Below are positions 33,085 through 44,611 of a stretch of 64,000 nt of DNA, one piece after another. A model generated the notes under the pieces. That model was not told the DNA's origin. It was given only the letters and a program-made list of their open reading frames with translations, and did no database searches. The position numbers were made by a program, and so were the translations under genes. Where the stretch lies: NCBI GenBank assembly GCA_960531495.1, contig OY482863.1:5769689-5833688 (forward strand). The letters are read 5' to 3'. Origin of the DNA: Zeus faber. Taxonomy: Eukaryota; Chordata; Actinopteri; Zeiformes; Zeidae. Each line of letters begins with the position of its first letter. Within the stretch, counting starts at the first letter, position 1.

Positions 33085-33626
33085 CCAAGTACAGTGGTAT
33101 GGGACGAAGGCAAGCCAGTGGAGGCAGTGTGGTACTCAATGATAGGCAATGTTCTGCTGGAAAACCTTGGGTCCTGGCATTCATGTGGATGTTACTTTGA
33201 CACATGTTACTTGGATGTTACAGTGTTGCAGCCCTTCATGGCAACGGTATGTCCTGATGGCAGTGGCCTCTTCAGCAGGATAATGCGCCCTGCCACACTG
33301 CAAAGATTGTTCAGGAATGGTTTTGAGGAACAGGACAAAGATGTTCAAGGTGTTGACTTGGCCTCCAAATTCCTCAAATCTTAATCCGATGGAGCATCTG
33401 TGGGATGTGCTGGAACAACAAGCCGATCCATGGGGGCCCCACCTCACAACTTACAGGACTTACAGGATCTGCTGCTAACATCTTGGTGCCAGATACTGCA
33501 GGACAGGACAGCTTCAGAGGTCTTGTCCAGTCCATGGCTCGAAGGGTCAGAGCTGTTTTGGTGACACGAGAGGGACCTACACAATAATAGGCAGGTGGTT
33601 TTAATCTTGTGGCTGATTGGTGTAAA
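33085..33626 (+). mobile_element. Tc1-like transposon, 5'-truncated (copy C)
   Basis: The plus strand covers the second half of a Tc1-type transposase without the internal deletion of copies A and B: GRRQASGGSVVL (about 33106), an ALHGN-type core segment, QQDNAPCHTAKIVQEWF-like residues in a shifted frame at about 33275, LNPMEHLWDVL-like codons at about 33380, and FRGLVQSMARRVRAVLVTRE ending near 33580. The right terminal repeat (GTGGCTGATTGGTGTA) ends at about 33624. Frameshifts and the missing 5' half abolish activity. It serves as the undeleted reference for the other two. Confidence 0.88.
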
Positions 33627-35005
33627 TCTGCAATCAACACAATACAGTAGGCCAACATTTCTCACCATTGGCGACTTTTAACTGCAGTCTGTATGCGTGA
33701 ACTTTGCCTCTATTAAAGAGGCACATATAAAAAAACAGAACAGAGCAATTCACATAAATAAACATTGGAAAATGGGATATCATTCACTCACAGTATGATT
33801 CATAAAAATAAATTCAATATATTAATCTGTTAATTGTAAGAAAAGCTGCTGAGAACCTGAAAAAAAAGTTTAATTGACTGTTGAATTTGGTGAAGTTAGA
33901 TTCAGATAAACAGGGTTCAACAGTACTTAATCCAAACATTTTCAGGCAATTGGATTTAACTTTATTTATTCCCATGATGAAATTGACCTGCTGCAGCAGC
34001 CGAGGTAAAGGCGGGCAGGGTGCAACTGATGAGAAAAAAAGGCAACTTGATTCAGTAATGATTAGATAGCAAATCACCAAGGAGATCCTAAGAGTCATTT
34101 GGAGTGCTCTTCTGAAATGGTCACAAACTCTTGGAAGAATATCAGTATGGGTTGATACGATCTTAAGTTTTAAGTCTCTTCTCCTATACAGTGGGCTAGA
34201 ATTCCAAGATGTGTGATCCCCTGTGATCACCCATCCTTGCTAAATCCTATAGCTTGTGCACCACTGAGATGGAAGAAAAGTCTTTAAATGTGTGAGGTTA
34301 TCTTTTGAAAGTCTTTGGGTGTAGCCATTACCTGAACCAGGGCCAGTGAGAGCCAGACCAGTATAAAGCAACGGTGGACACTTTTCTAGATTAACAAAGT
34401 CAATGCTCTCCTGTGTTTTTTTTGCATCACGGATGCACTGAGACAGCTGATTTCACTCATTCGTTGCGTGCCTCTGTTTTGTACTAACCCTAAAGGTTGA
34501 CTGAAAATACCTGGATGGAGTTGTGATTGTGAACCTGGAAGTTGTATTTCTACAAAGAAAACCTTCAGATGCTTTTGAGACAATAATATAACAGCACACT
34601 ATGCCACATCACACTACATAATCTGTGCTGCAATATGTGACACAGTATGTATTGATGAATAGAATTATAAATGATACTGTATGCAGTAAGTAATAATATG
34701 AGTACAATAGAGTCATTGTCATTAATAGAGCTTACATTTTTGGCCTGTCATTTGTGTAGTGTGCGCTGCGCCTGTCTTCCTATGCGGTTCACAACAGCCC
34801 CCACGGTCCCCCCTCCCCCACCCACCTCCATATATTCTACCACCCATCACCATGACAACTGGGCAACCAGATGGTGAAACACAACCCATCAAATCAAATT
34901 AGAAGGATGGGGTCGGATTAGATTACATTTGAATAGATGTGATTACATTATGGCTCGATTAGGTTTATGACGTTATTAGCCTTTGGATGGGTAGGACAGT
35001 GTGTG
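33627..35005. other. No gene recognised
   Basis: The stretch 33955-34010 (TTTAACTTTATTTATTCCCA) faintly resembles a retroelement 3' end. The phrase around 34205-34275 loosely resembles one near 4450-4500 (AAGATGNGTGATCC ... GAGATGGAAG), possibly the same unknown repeat. No exon is supported. Confidence 0.4.
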
Positions 35006-35009
35006 ATTT

Positions 35010-35425
35010 GTGTGTGTGTGCGTGCGTACGTACGTGCATGTGTGTGTGCGTGCGTGCGTGCATGTGTGCGTGCGTGCGTGCATGTGTGCGTGCGTGCGTG
35101 CATGTGTGCGTGCGTGCGTGCGTGCGTACGTGCATGCTTGCGTGTGTGCGTGCATGCATACATGCGTGCGTACGTGCGTGCTTGCGTGCGTACGTGCGTG
35201 TGTGCGTGCGTGTGTGCATGCATCCATACATGCGTGCGTACGTGCGTGCTTGCGTGCGTACGTGCGTGTGTGCGTGCGTGCGTGCGTGCGTACGTGCATG
35301 CTTGCGTGTGTGCGTGCATGCATACATGCGTGCGTACGTGCGTGCTTGCGTGCGTACGTGCATGCTTGCGTGTGTGCATGCATCCATACATGCGTGCGTA
35401 CGTGCGTGCTTGCGTGCGTGTGTGA
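35010..35425. repeat. TGCG/TACG alternating purine-pyrimidine array
   Basis: About 415 bp consist almost wholly of TGCG, TGTG, TACG and CATG words, i.e. alternating purine and pyrimidine, a composition known to favour left-handed Z-DNA under supercoiling. A higher-order pattern is visible: TGCATGCTTG recurs at 35131 and 35295 (164 bp), and CATCCATACATGCGTGCG recurs at 35221 and 35381 (160 bp). Open frames up to 204 codons on both strands are consequences of the repeat. Confidence 0.92.
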
Positions 35426-36198
35426 GAGAGAGACGGTGGACGTAGACGGGGGAGGGGCTGTCTCCTCTGTTGAAAGAAGTTTCAGTTGTACAACATGGCA
35501 GCGGAAATCTCTGCGATGCTGTCGTGCTGGTAGCCCGGGACTCAAGGCCTGTTGTGAGTGTTTTCAAGCTTACAGTAGCTGTCTTGCTGGCATTAGGTAC
35601 AATAAGGATAACAATTTAAGATAAGATAAGGATAAAGATTAAGATACAGTGACATAAGATAGGATATGGATGAAGGGATGAAGATGCTGCACTCCTGTGT
35701 TCGTGCTCTGGTTGTGCTTTGCCTATATCTTCCAGGGTTGGAACTCAAAATCAGTACATCCAAGATACACTACAGTAGGCCAAGGGTTTGCGGGATGGGT
35801 GTGGTGTTAGCTATGTGGGTAGGGAAGTGGCCTGCAATCTTGCCGTTACGCTCTTGGTTCACGACTGTCCTGCAATATTAATACCTCATACTAGCTTAGA
35901 ACACATTCTCACCCACACAAACTTACTCCAAACAACACACGACCATACCAGGGTCTGCGGGGCAGGGGGGGTGCGAGTGACTCGGGTACGACATGCTTGG
36001 ATGGCTTGCATCCCCCACACAATTTCAACTTCATACACAAACAGCAACACATTGAGCACTGGGGTTTCCGAGGTGGTGGGGTGCTGGCGGGTTGGTGTGG
36101 GAGTGTGGTTGGTGGAGCCCGGCCGGGTGCTTTCCGGCGCCCCTTGGTGGCTGCTCATCATCTCGGCGTGCCCTTGCTTCCGCTGCGAACTGTGACGT
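35426..36198. other. No gene recognised
   Basis: Includes short TAAGA/GATAAG simple sequence near 35610-35665. A GC-rich stretch at 35950-36180 with open frames on both strands has no recognised motif. Confidence 0.4.
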
Positions 36199-37065
36199 GT
36201 ATGACTTGATGGCCTAAACTTTGGCTGAAGAGAGACCGGCCATCATCGACACCGAGTTCAGCTTCATGCCTAAAGAGGGGGTGTGCTGGCTTGGGTATGA
36301 TAAACTTTTTTCCAGCTTGACAGTGAAGCCTAGCCTTTTAGGGTGGAAAAGGGTTAAGGCCACCTGACTGACTTCTCTCTGTAGAGCAGCCAGTCAACAG
36401 TTGTTCACTCCCATCCCTTGCTGGCGTAGGGGCCCTATCGTGACCGCAGATATTTTCTGTTACAAGGGTGGATGGAGATGGAGTCAAATAGGCATCCTTC
36501 AGATGTAGTTTCACAAACCAATTGTTCGGTCCAATAAATCTCACCAATTGACATGTGGTCAACATCTGAAATTTCATTTTCATCAGATGCTAGAGGTCTT
36601 TTATCGCCACACGAAGAATCTGTCGTGTCCGTGGCCCCCTCGCACCGCCCCTTTTGCTAGCAGGAAGTTTATATCTACCGAGGAATTGGATGACGTAGGC
36701 CTTGGTCACAGTCCTGAGGACCCATGGGTTTGTCATGCATTGCAGCAGCACAGGCCTGATGCGAACTAGGTTGGGCACCCGCCCGCTCATTCTGCGGACC
36801 CATGGGTGCACACGGTTTGAGACTAGCCGGTGTGCCGGTGTGCCGCTCGTCTCCTGACAGTAACCAGGGGAAGTTAGGCGCAGGCTGGGCACCCCGCGAC
36901 ATCCTAAAGTAGAGTCGCCTCGGCGTGCTGCCTTCCCAGGCAGTTCGCGCAGGATCTGTCGCGGTCTCCCTTCACCCTGTGGTGTCCTCTGTGTGGGTAC
37001 ACCTTCCGGAACGGCATGTTCGTTCCCGAACCAAAAAGAGAAGAAATTGTGAAAAAGCACTACAT
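36199..37065 (-). mobile_element. DIRS-like retrotransposon, reverse transcriptase relic
   Basis: Minus-strand segments in order: TNPWVLRTVTKAYVIQF (about 36738-36688), MLTTCQLVRFIGPNNWFVKL followed by HLKDAYL (36570-36490, motif A region, Asp kept), VDWLLYREKSVRW (about 36410-36370, where the usual catalytic pair Asp-Asp before Trp-Leu-Leu is Val-Asp), and LGFTVKLEKS then PSQHTPSLGMKLNSVSM (36330-36215, the segment leading into RNase H). This order is that of vertebrate DIRS elements, which use a tyrosine recombinase instead of an integrase. The palm between motif A and the DD box is deleted. No recombinase was seen. Confidence 0.75.
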
Positions 37066-38490
37066 TACCTCACCAAACGGTACTCAAGCTGGTGACTCAC
37101 ATCCACCTATGGGAGTTAGGAACCAGAAAGGTGAACAGTAGAATGCTGTGAATTTAGAGAATCTCGACTTACTTCTCACAATGACCATCAGAGGGTTCAA
37201 CTTTTTAAGACAGTGAGTGAGGAAGCGTCCCCGTTACGTAGGTTATGCGGTGGACTTTCTTGTTTAATTCTATAAGAAAAACGAATGAAACGTTTTTATT
37301 GTAAAACTACAATAAAAAAGAAATACTGTTTTTATTTGATTTGTTTGGAAAAAAAGATTGCTCTGATCTGATCTGCAGATCGTGCCCTCCGTTGCGGAGT
37401 GTGATGCTCAGCATAATGGTATGGTCCACTTTAGGGGTGTCTGAAATCTTATTACAAGATTCTTCCAGTTATGGATGTGGGAAATATATTGTAGTGTTTA
37501 CGATTACAGGTAAGAAGGGTATACAAATGTTTCAGCCCCCCCAGACCTGTTGTTTTTAGCTCCTTTGGGGGTAGTCCAAGCCTTAATTAAGGGGACCCCC
37601 CAATCCCTCCCACAATTCAGACCATGCGCATAGAATTAAAAGAGGAAGTGAGGAAGGCGAGCTGCGGTTATAAACCTCCCCCATAAGGTCAGGACAGGAG
37701 CGCAGTGTCGTCACTTCCTTTTCCATTCAGTGTCAACGTCGAGTCTTCTTGGATGACATGATCCGTCGATCAGTCCCACTACAGTCCCTGCGACAGGGAA
37801 CCCACTCGTGATTACACACCTGGAAGTCATGCGAGCACACTGTGATAACCTGTTTACAGCACGGTGTCCCATGCGAGGTGTATGTTACTAGGTGTTCTTT
37901 CCATAAGGGCCATTAACATTGACATTCACCCATTCGCAAAATAGCATTTCAGTCACGAAACTGTGTACTGCATACACATGTGTATGCATACTTTTCACAC
38001 ACTACGCATGCAAAAGACATACATGCACTAATGTGACATGGCAAGCAAAACAGTGAGGCTGCGGCTACTCTTCCGGGGGAACGACAAACTTTTGACCATA
38101 TTTGTACTGTTTTGTATGAACGGCAAGATCTTGTGTCCAACTTGTCTCTATAAAATGGTGTGTCCCCCCACCTTCCTTTCTGGAATAGATTTTTTTGTGG
38201 GCCTTGGCTGATGTCTCTGGGTGTCACTCTATTTTTACCTCTTTGTCCATGGTGTCTAACGCCGCCGGTCCCATGAAATCTAATAAAGGCTGTGTTCGGG
38301 ACGGGGGTCTGTCCCCAGTGATCAAATTGGAATGGAGGGTGGGGGGGTTTTGGAGTGCTAATATCTCCACCTATTGATTGTGGAGAAACAGCCAGCATGA
38401 ACAAATGGCGCTATTAGCGGAACAAGGGCCTCCCACACGGCACAATAACAGACAGCACATCAATTCAGCCGGTCAATCAGCCCTGACAAC
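37066..38490. other. No gene recognised; possible DIRS flank
   Basis: GTTATAAACCTCCCCCATAA near 37668 and nearby sequence could be outer DIRS sequence, which I cannot confirm. The section 38180-38480 looks single-copy with an unusual ATGGCGCTATTAGCGG core, listed separately. Confidence 0.35.
38365..38480. promoter_or_regulatory. Candidate conserved non-coding patch
   Basis: CTATTGATTGTGGAGAAACA followed by AAATGGCGCTATTAGCGGAA and GGCACAATAACAGACAGCAC is apparently unique, low in simple repeat, and without a reading frame. It has the look of ultraconserved vertebrate non-coding DNA, but this is an impression only. Confidence 0.25.
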
Positions 38491-38495
38491 ACCCT

Positions 38496-38497
<2 letters not shown>

Positions 38498-38528
<31 letters not shown>
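38498..38528. repeat. (CT)n microsatellite
   Basis: About 15 uninterrupted TC units. Confidence 0.95.
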
Positions 38529-38529
<1 letters not shown>

Positions 38530-38531
<2 letters not shown>

Positions 38532-40055
38532 ATTTCCTGTTTCTCTCTCCTTGCCGCTCTCCTTCTTCGGGAGAAGGGAAGAGTGGGATCAGATGGCTTC
38601 TTTTAAAATTTGAAGGTATCCTGGTCAGTTTCAGAGGTTGTCGTAAAATGTCGTCGTAAAATCACCGAAGGAACTGTTGAGGGAATCCACATATATCTAT
38701 ATATACAGTATATACTGTATAAAGGTACAGGTACATAAAGATACAGTATATAGGAGGCGCCAATATAATATTCTGTCCATTATTTGATACTTATCGGTTT
38801 GTTTTCACAGTTTCATGGTCTGGGGGGTCTTTATTGAGTTCGTTAAGGGTGATTCACAGCGAATACGACAAACAACAAGAACAAAACGGAAGTCCCTCTA
38901 TTGCTATGGAGAGTTGGATTCCGCATGCAAAAAGGTACGACGCGCTCAGGTGCAGAATTTCTGTGTCCGACTGAGGCTCCGGGATGAGTAAAAAAAAATT
39001 TGATTGAAGTGACAAGTTTCGGTCCGACAGTAGTACGGGAAGTGACTGGGATGAAAACGAAATAAATAAGTGACAGACTGACACACGTGGACTATTAACG
39101 TTAACCTTGGAGGTCACCCTATTCACTTTCAATAAATACATTTTCATGAGGGAATTGTGTGTATTTTTTTTTTTGTACTTTGCGAACACTATAAAACTCT
39201 CATTCATGGAAAATGGTAAATGCCTAGCTGTGCAAACTAGTCACTGTTGTACTGGAAAAAATGCTCCAATGTTCCCTGACATACTGTATGAAACACAAAA
39301 CCCCGAAGCGGTTCATCCCACGGCGGCTAGGGGGAGGATCTGACTGTCGGATGCGGATACGCATTCGGCGCGAATCAGGCTTGATGGGTTTTGTATAAAC
39401 TGACAGAAGTTTTGTCGGAAAAAAAAAGTTTTAAAAGTTTGTAATCAAGCCTACCATTCGTCAATTTGAAAAAAGCAAATGTTTTATTAATATTTATTTT
39501 TATGGCTAAACCGGCCTGAAACATGTTTACATGTGTGTCAAGGTGACTAAGAGACAGAATAATGAATACAAATTTCCGTCAGCCCCCCCACTCATTATTT
39601 TTCTGCTCCCGCTGTCCGGCACACGGAGGTAGGGGAGTGGCGACCCCCAGCCAAGGCTCCTTCTCGCCAAGAAAATGCTCTGCTTTGACTCGCAACTCGT
39701 TAAATCCAACAGGTCAATGGAACAACAAAAAACAAAAACACTTTTCTCCCTCCTATATAATGACAAAAAATATATATTTTTATGAAGTGCAGATATGAGG
39801 AATTTGGCATGATGAAAGATAAAACGGAGATTGAATCAAGAAAAATTGTAAATGACAGTTTATGAATGGATGTTGATGTGGACCTAACACATATACAGAA
39901 GCACATGGCAAATTTTTATTCAGAATGACATCATTGAACCTTCGGTCCTTTCCGCCTTCCTGTACCCCATCATGCATGGCAATCCCCCCAAATAAATGCT
40001 GTTATTTATTTGTTTGTTTGTTCAGTGGCCATGTAATCAATGGTAAATGGCCTTA
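38530..40055. other. No gene recognised
   Basis: TA-rich simple sequence lies near 38690-38750. Open frames reach 117 codons (minus 39207-38854) without a recognisable domain. Confidence 0.4.
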
Positions 40056-40059
40056 ACGA

Positions 40060-40195
40060 GAGCATTAACTCAGAGCTTTGCTCAGTTTGGTGCTTTGTTC
40101 AGCGTCTTGCTCAAGGACACTTGGACGTGCTGCCTGGAGGAACGGGGGATCGAACCAGGAACCCTCTTATTACTGCACGACCCGCACCTGCATGA
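40060..40195 (-). mobile_element. Divergent tRNA-derived SINE remnant
   Basis: On the minus strand, GGTTCGATCCC (40146-40156) is a perfect B box. TGTCCTTGAGCAAGACGCTG follows as in the other SINEs, but the GTCGCTTTGG tail is absent. It is an older or different subfamily member; the A box is not clear. Confidence 0.6.
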
Positions 40196-40587
40196 TAAGC
40201 AGGACAATGTACCTCAGTGTACAATGCGCTGTACATTACCCAGTACTCATTGTCTCGGTCCGGGACGCCTCGTCATCGGCCATTCAGTCCAGCGACTCTT
40301 CTCTTTTCCGCTGCCACTCGGGTCCTCGGACGTCCAACTTTCATGGCCCTGTGTTCCTCCTCCACCCCTGACGCAGTACAGAGGGCCGGCACCATTGTGA
40401 GAGAGGTAGGTGTGTGTGTTTGTGCAGGGGGCGGCATAATAGCTTAATGACTGGCAGAGGACACCATCACACACACACACACACACACGGTCAAACACAC
40501 GATCATTTACAGGCCCCAACGAGCCGCTAAATGGCTGTGATGGATGGATGTGGGAGGAGACGCCTCATTTTCTCTCCCCTGCGCTAT

Positions 40588-40610
40588 AAAAAAAAAGGGG
40601 GGGGGGGGGG
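40588..40610. repeat. Purine homopolymer pair: 9 A then 14 G
   Basis: A uniform purine run on the plus strand. Assembly length of the G-run is uncertain. Confidence 0.85.
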
Positions 40611-40745
40611 CAGCCATTTTCAGCAGCCCACTGGTCAAACAGTCGTCCATCTCAAGCCCTCTGCTGCCCCTAAATCTGTCTCTCCACCTCGCTCTGCCTC
40701 GGTCTTCACTTTCTCCCTCTCCCGTGCCCCGTCTTTCCTTTTCTT

Positions 40746-40799
40746 TGTGTGTGTGTGTGTGTGCGTGTGTATGTGTGTGTGTGTGTGTGTGTATGTATG

Positions 40800-40876
<77 letters not shown>

Positions 40877-41264
40877 CTGTTTGTATGTGCGTGTGTACAT
40901 GTGTGTGTGTGTCTGTTTGTATGTGTGTGCGTGTTTGTGTGTGTGTATGTGTATCTGTTTGTATGTGTGTGTGCTTGTGTGTGTGCGTGTGTGTGTGTGT
41001 GTGTGGATGTGTGTGTGCTTGTGTGTGTGTGTGTGTGTCTGTTTGTATGTGTGTGTGTGCGTGTGTATGTTTGTGTGTGTGTGTCTGTTTGTATGTGTGT
41101 GTGTGTGTGTGTGTGTCTCTTTGTATGTGTGTGTGCTTGTGTGTGTGTGTGTGTGTCTGTTTGTATGTGTGTGTGCTTGTGTGTGTGTGTGTGTGTCTGT
41201 GTGTGTGTGTGTGTCTGTTTGTATGTGTGTGCGTGTTTGTGTGTGTGTGTGTGTGTCTGTTTGT
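40746..41264. repeat. TG-rich compound array
   Basis: About 520 bp of GT repeat with recurring TGTCTGTTTGTATGTG and GTGCTTGTGTG words, giving a loose higher-order period of roughly 50-60 bp. The long Cys/Val frames across it are artefacts. Confidence 0.93.
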
Positions 41265-41291
41265 ATGGTAGGGGGTACGGGGTACGGTACG

Positions 41292-41500
41292 GGGGATGGT
41301 AGCTCAGGCGGTAGAGCTGGTGGTCTAGTGATCTAAAGGTTGCTGGTTGGATCCCAGGCTCCTCCTGCTAGCATGCTGTAGTGTCCTTGAGCAAGACACT
41401 TAACCCCTAATTGCTCCTGATGGCTGCGTCCGTCGGTGTTTGAACAATTGTAAGTCGCTTTGGATAAAAGCGTCTGATCAATGACTAAATGTAAATGTTA
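41292..41500 (+). mobile_element. tRNA-derived SINE, plus orientation
   Basis: A box TAGCTCAGGCGG at 41300-41311 and B box GGTTGGATCCC at 41345-41355 (one C to G change from the usual GGTTCGATCCC) form the polymerase III promoter. The body continues through TGTCCTTGAGCAAGACACTT to TGTAAGTCGCTTTGGATAAA and ends in ACTAAATGTAAATG next to a new (GT)n array (41502-41553). It is not a tRNA gene: the anticodon and acceptor stems are not conserved. Confidence 0.9.
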
Positions 41501-41553
41501 TGTGTGTGTGTGTGTGTGCGTGTGTGCGTGTGTGTGTGTGTGCGCGTGCGTGT

Positions 41554-42159
41554 GGTTGGGTGCCACCAACGCTGCTGCAGCTCCCTTCTCGTCGCTGACA
41601 GGGGGGCACTAATGAGATTGCAGTATTTGGCATATTGGTTCGATCATGGACGCCGGATCGCACCACCGTGCTCGTGTGGTTCTATAAGGAAACAAAGTGA
41701 AAATAAAATAACCTTCCGTCAAAAATAAAAACACACTGTTTTGCCACGCCCATCACAGGCGCCCCATCAGCGGCGCGCCGTGGGCACGGCCGGTACCGTG
41801 AGAGAGGGAGCTATTGGGGCAAAGAGCCAGCTCTGTTTTACATCGGGAGCAATTCATAAAACATTCGGAGCCGTTGACTGTCACCAACGTTCTATTATCG
41901 TAATACCTGAAAGTTAGGGTTGGGGGATAAAAAATCCTGCCGCCCCTGGGTTCCATACTAGGGTGAAAACAGGGTGACAGTGGCTGACAATAATTGTGCT
42001 ATTGTACTTAAGTATTTTGGGGGAGTATATGTACTTTTACTTTTACTTAGCTACATTTAACAGTATAGTAAACAGTATACTTTACTCTAATACATTTCCC
42101 CTGCAACATAAAAAAACAACAACCTGAAATCCAGTTATCACGGGTTTCATGCTAGTCAA
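41554..42159. other. No gene recognised
   Basis: Unassigned sequence between the SINE and the hAT element. Confidence 0.45.
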
Positions 42160-42167
42160 GTGTAAAC

Positions 42168-43135
42168 CAGGGGTGCCCAATACGTCGATCGCGATCGACC
42201 GGTAGATCGCGAAGGTAGTGCTGGTAGATCGCACGCCATTCAAAAAATAAAAAAATTTAAAAATTATTAAAAATCTGCAAGGAAAAGACAAAACCGTGGT
42301 CAACATGATCAATTCAGTTCAGTCTTGCAACTTCTGTCCTCAAAGCTGCAGCGCCATGATTTGGGGAACTTTCAAAACCTTGCATCAAAGCTGGAGACCC
42401 AAGGGAAGGCAGGGGAGGGGTGCGAGGAGCGCCCCGACAGTGCGCGCTACACAGAGCAGATTGAAAAGTGTCTGTCAGACTTTGACAAACGGTTTCAAGG
42501 TGCTTTACTCAAGCCAATCGCTACATTTATGTGCTTCCCATTTAGGGAAGATATTGAGGTTGATTCACTCGCATCAAAAATTGCAAAACTGTTTCACCTG
42601 AACTGGTCTGCAGTGGAGGATGAGATGTTGACACTACAGGCTGACATTCAGCTCAAGTCCAGGGCTCATGGACCGTTTTGGAACTTACTCACAGAGGAAA
42701 ATTACCCAAACATGAGGAAATGTGCTACCTCCTTGACTGCATTATTTGGCTGTACTTATTTATGTGAGTCAGCCTTTTTCCTCCATGAAGATTATTGAGT
42801 CGAAATAGCATTCCACCATGATGGATGATCATTTGGAAGCCTGCTTGAGGCTGGCTACCAGCAGCTACTGTCCGGACTATGCAACCCTGGCCAGCTCCAT
42901 TCAGTGCAAGTCATCAGAGTAAGGTAGTGACCATAAATGTATTTAATGCTATTGTGCCGTAAGGGTTCATGCAGGGATGCAAGGTACGCCAACATATATT
43001 ATATTATATATTATATGAAGTATACTCAGTTTATACATATAAATAAATATATTTAGCATTTTTAATGAAGGTAGATCATTTCGACCTGGTCATTTTAAAA
43101 GTGGCTCGCAAGCCGAAAAAGAGTGGGCACCCCTG
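42168..43135 (+). mobile_element. hAT transposon, 968 bp, internally deleted with target duplication
   Basis: The ends are CAGGGGTGCCCA at 42168 and TGGGCACCCCTG at 43135, a matching terminal inverted repeat. The flanks GTGTAAAC (42160-42167) and TTGTAAAC (43136-43143) form an 8-bp target duplication with one mismatch, the hAT hallmark. A perfect 16-bp palindrome GTCGATCGCGATCGAC lies just inside the left end (42184-42199). Inside is only the C-terminal part of a transposase, so the copy depends on a full-length relative to move. Confidence 0.92.
42325..42798 (+). pseudogene. hAT transposase C-terminal fragment
   Basis: The frame encodes the end of a hAT transposase, of the kind related to GTF2IRD2/ZBED-type domesticated proteins. 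Residues from about 130 (NYPNMRKCATSLTALFGCTY) begin the hATC dimerisation domain, followed by LCESAF. One extra T at about 42772 shifts the frame; the expected continuation MKIIESK and MMDDHLEACLRLATSSYCPD is readable in the next frame up to about 42920. The zinc finger and catalytic DDE residues upstream have been lost by internal deletion. Confidence 0.85.
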
Positions 43136-44570
43136 TTGTAAACAAACACACTCGAGCCTGTGTTCAGAGCGGCCAGGTCTGCGGTTTTCCCGCAGAGTTG
43201 GGATACCTTTGAAGCGTTGAAGCGGGTTGGGGGGGATGGCTTGATTTGTCATGGAGACCTGGCCAAGTTGAGTTTTGTTTTTGTTGCATTGCTACTGAAC
43301 AAGCACAGGCATGTCCCAGGGAGCCACAACCAGAGCAGCGTGTTGGAGAGCGACGACCACACAGCAACGGCCTCCTCCGGCGGTGATGCTGCCCCACCTG
43401 CACCTGCACAACAGGTGTCTCTCTTATGTCTCTTTTATCAGTCAAAGATGTGTCTTATCGAATGAAGTGCCTTTATGCTGACCGAAAAATATGGAAATAA
43501 TGGCAAACCAGAATGAAATCAGAGCAAAAAAAAAAAGGCAAAAAGCAAGTCTGGCTTTTTTTTTCTCCACAGCGTTTACTTTTACTTTTGAGGCTTAAGT
43601 ACATTAAATAGCACGTAATTACTTTTGATACTTATGCACTTTAATTTCAGCTAAGGCTAAGTATTCTGTATATATAGTAGTATAGTATAGTATCGTATTA
43701 TATAGTATTATATAGTATTATATATTATAGTATACCCCCCCCCCGGGTTCCTGCTCAGCCTTTAAAATGCTCGGAGCGCCCATCCATCACCCCCGAATGC
43801 TTGTAAATCCCGCCAATTCTCCTACTTTCCAGTTATAGTGTCTTTTTGGAAACGGCTTTGTTTGGTTCCATTTAGGAACTGGCCTTAAACGGCTGTCTGG
43901 GCTCCGGCTCCTCACAGGTGAAAGTCTACCTCACCACAGGGTCATTCTGCCTCCTATCTTGGGGCCGCTACCACAGTCCCACACTTTGATGGAAATTTGG
44001 GTGGAAACATACGATTATGGAGTGTAAGGATCTTTCTAAATGATGACGGTCAGTTCAAATAATCACAGTCTTACAATTATGGAGTAGCTCCAGGTGTGAA
44101 TTCCACAAAAAAAAGAAAGTTCTCAGTCAGTACTGCCTGTTTAGGAACTTTTGATCATTCATTTGGCGATGGAACTGAGTGGCCAAGTCTGAGAGTTCTG
44201 TGAGGTTCTAGCAATGTGTCCTTAAAAAGGAACACATTTTGACGATGTGATTTATTATTTCAAGTCCTGCCCAAAAGAAGGTAAACGCTAAATGATAGAG
44301 AAGAAGTTTCTGTTGTGCAATTGCCATGCTCCGTCTGTACCATGTCTGTTTATGTTGTCTGTGCTTTCTGGGATCTGCCTCCATTACTGTCTATTAAAAA
44401 GATGAAGCTTGGAGCCTCAATCCCTGCTGTTGATTTTTGTTGGCTGCCTCGGTCATGGTTGACAATTGAATTCTCTTATCAACAATGCATGCATGGTTCA
44501 ACTAATACACAGCTAATTAGTTTGACATCTTGGCAGCTGATTTGTGGTTTGTTGGTTTTGAAACCCTCAG
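43136..44570. other. No gene recognised; short AT minisatellite
   Basis: A TATAGTAT/TATTATATAG minisatellite lies at about 43665-43735 and is followed by a run of C. Remaining sequence is unassigned. Confidence 0.4.

Positions 44571-44573
<3 letters not shown>

Positions 44574-44610
<37 letters not shown>
44574..44610. repeat. (TA)n microsatellite
   Basis: About 18 TA units. No transposon end was recognised beside it, unlike the arrays at 8.8 and 16.4 kb. Confidence 0.95.

Positions 44611-44611
<1 letters not shown>

Noticed and set aside
34948-35624. Frames of 147-204 codons on both strands across the TGCG array
   Set aside because: Tetranucleotide repeat artefact: three frames on each strand are open at the same place and consist of Ala/Arg/Cys/Val or His/Thr/Ala/Arg only.
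38195-38659. Short plus-strand frames ending near the (CT)n array as exons
   Set aside because: No splice-site pattern or homology signal that I recognise. The apparent uniqueness of the DNA is better explained as non-coding.
41300-41370. tRNA-like sequence with A and B boxes
   Set aside because: It is the head of a SINE, repeated at 23.6 and 47.3 kb with the same tail. It cannot fold into a proper acceptor stem, so it is not a tRNA gene.
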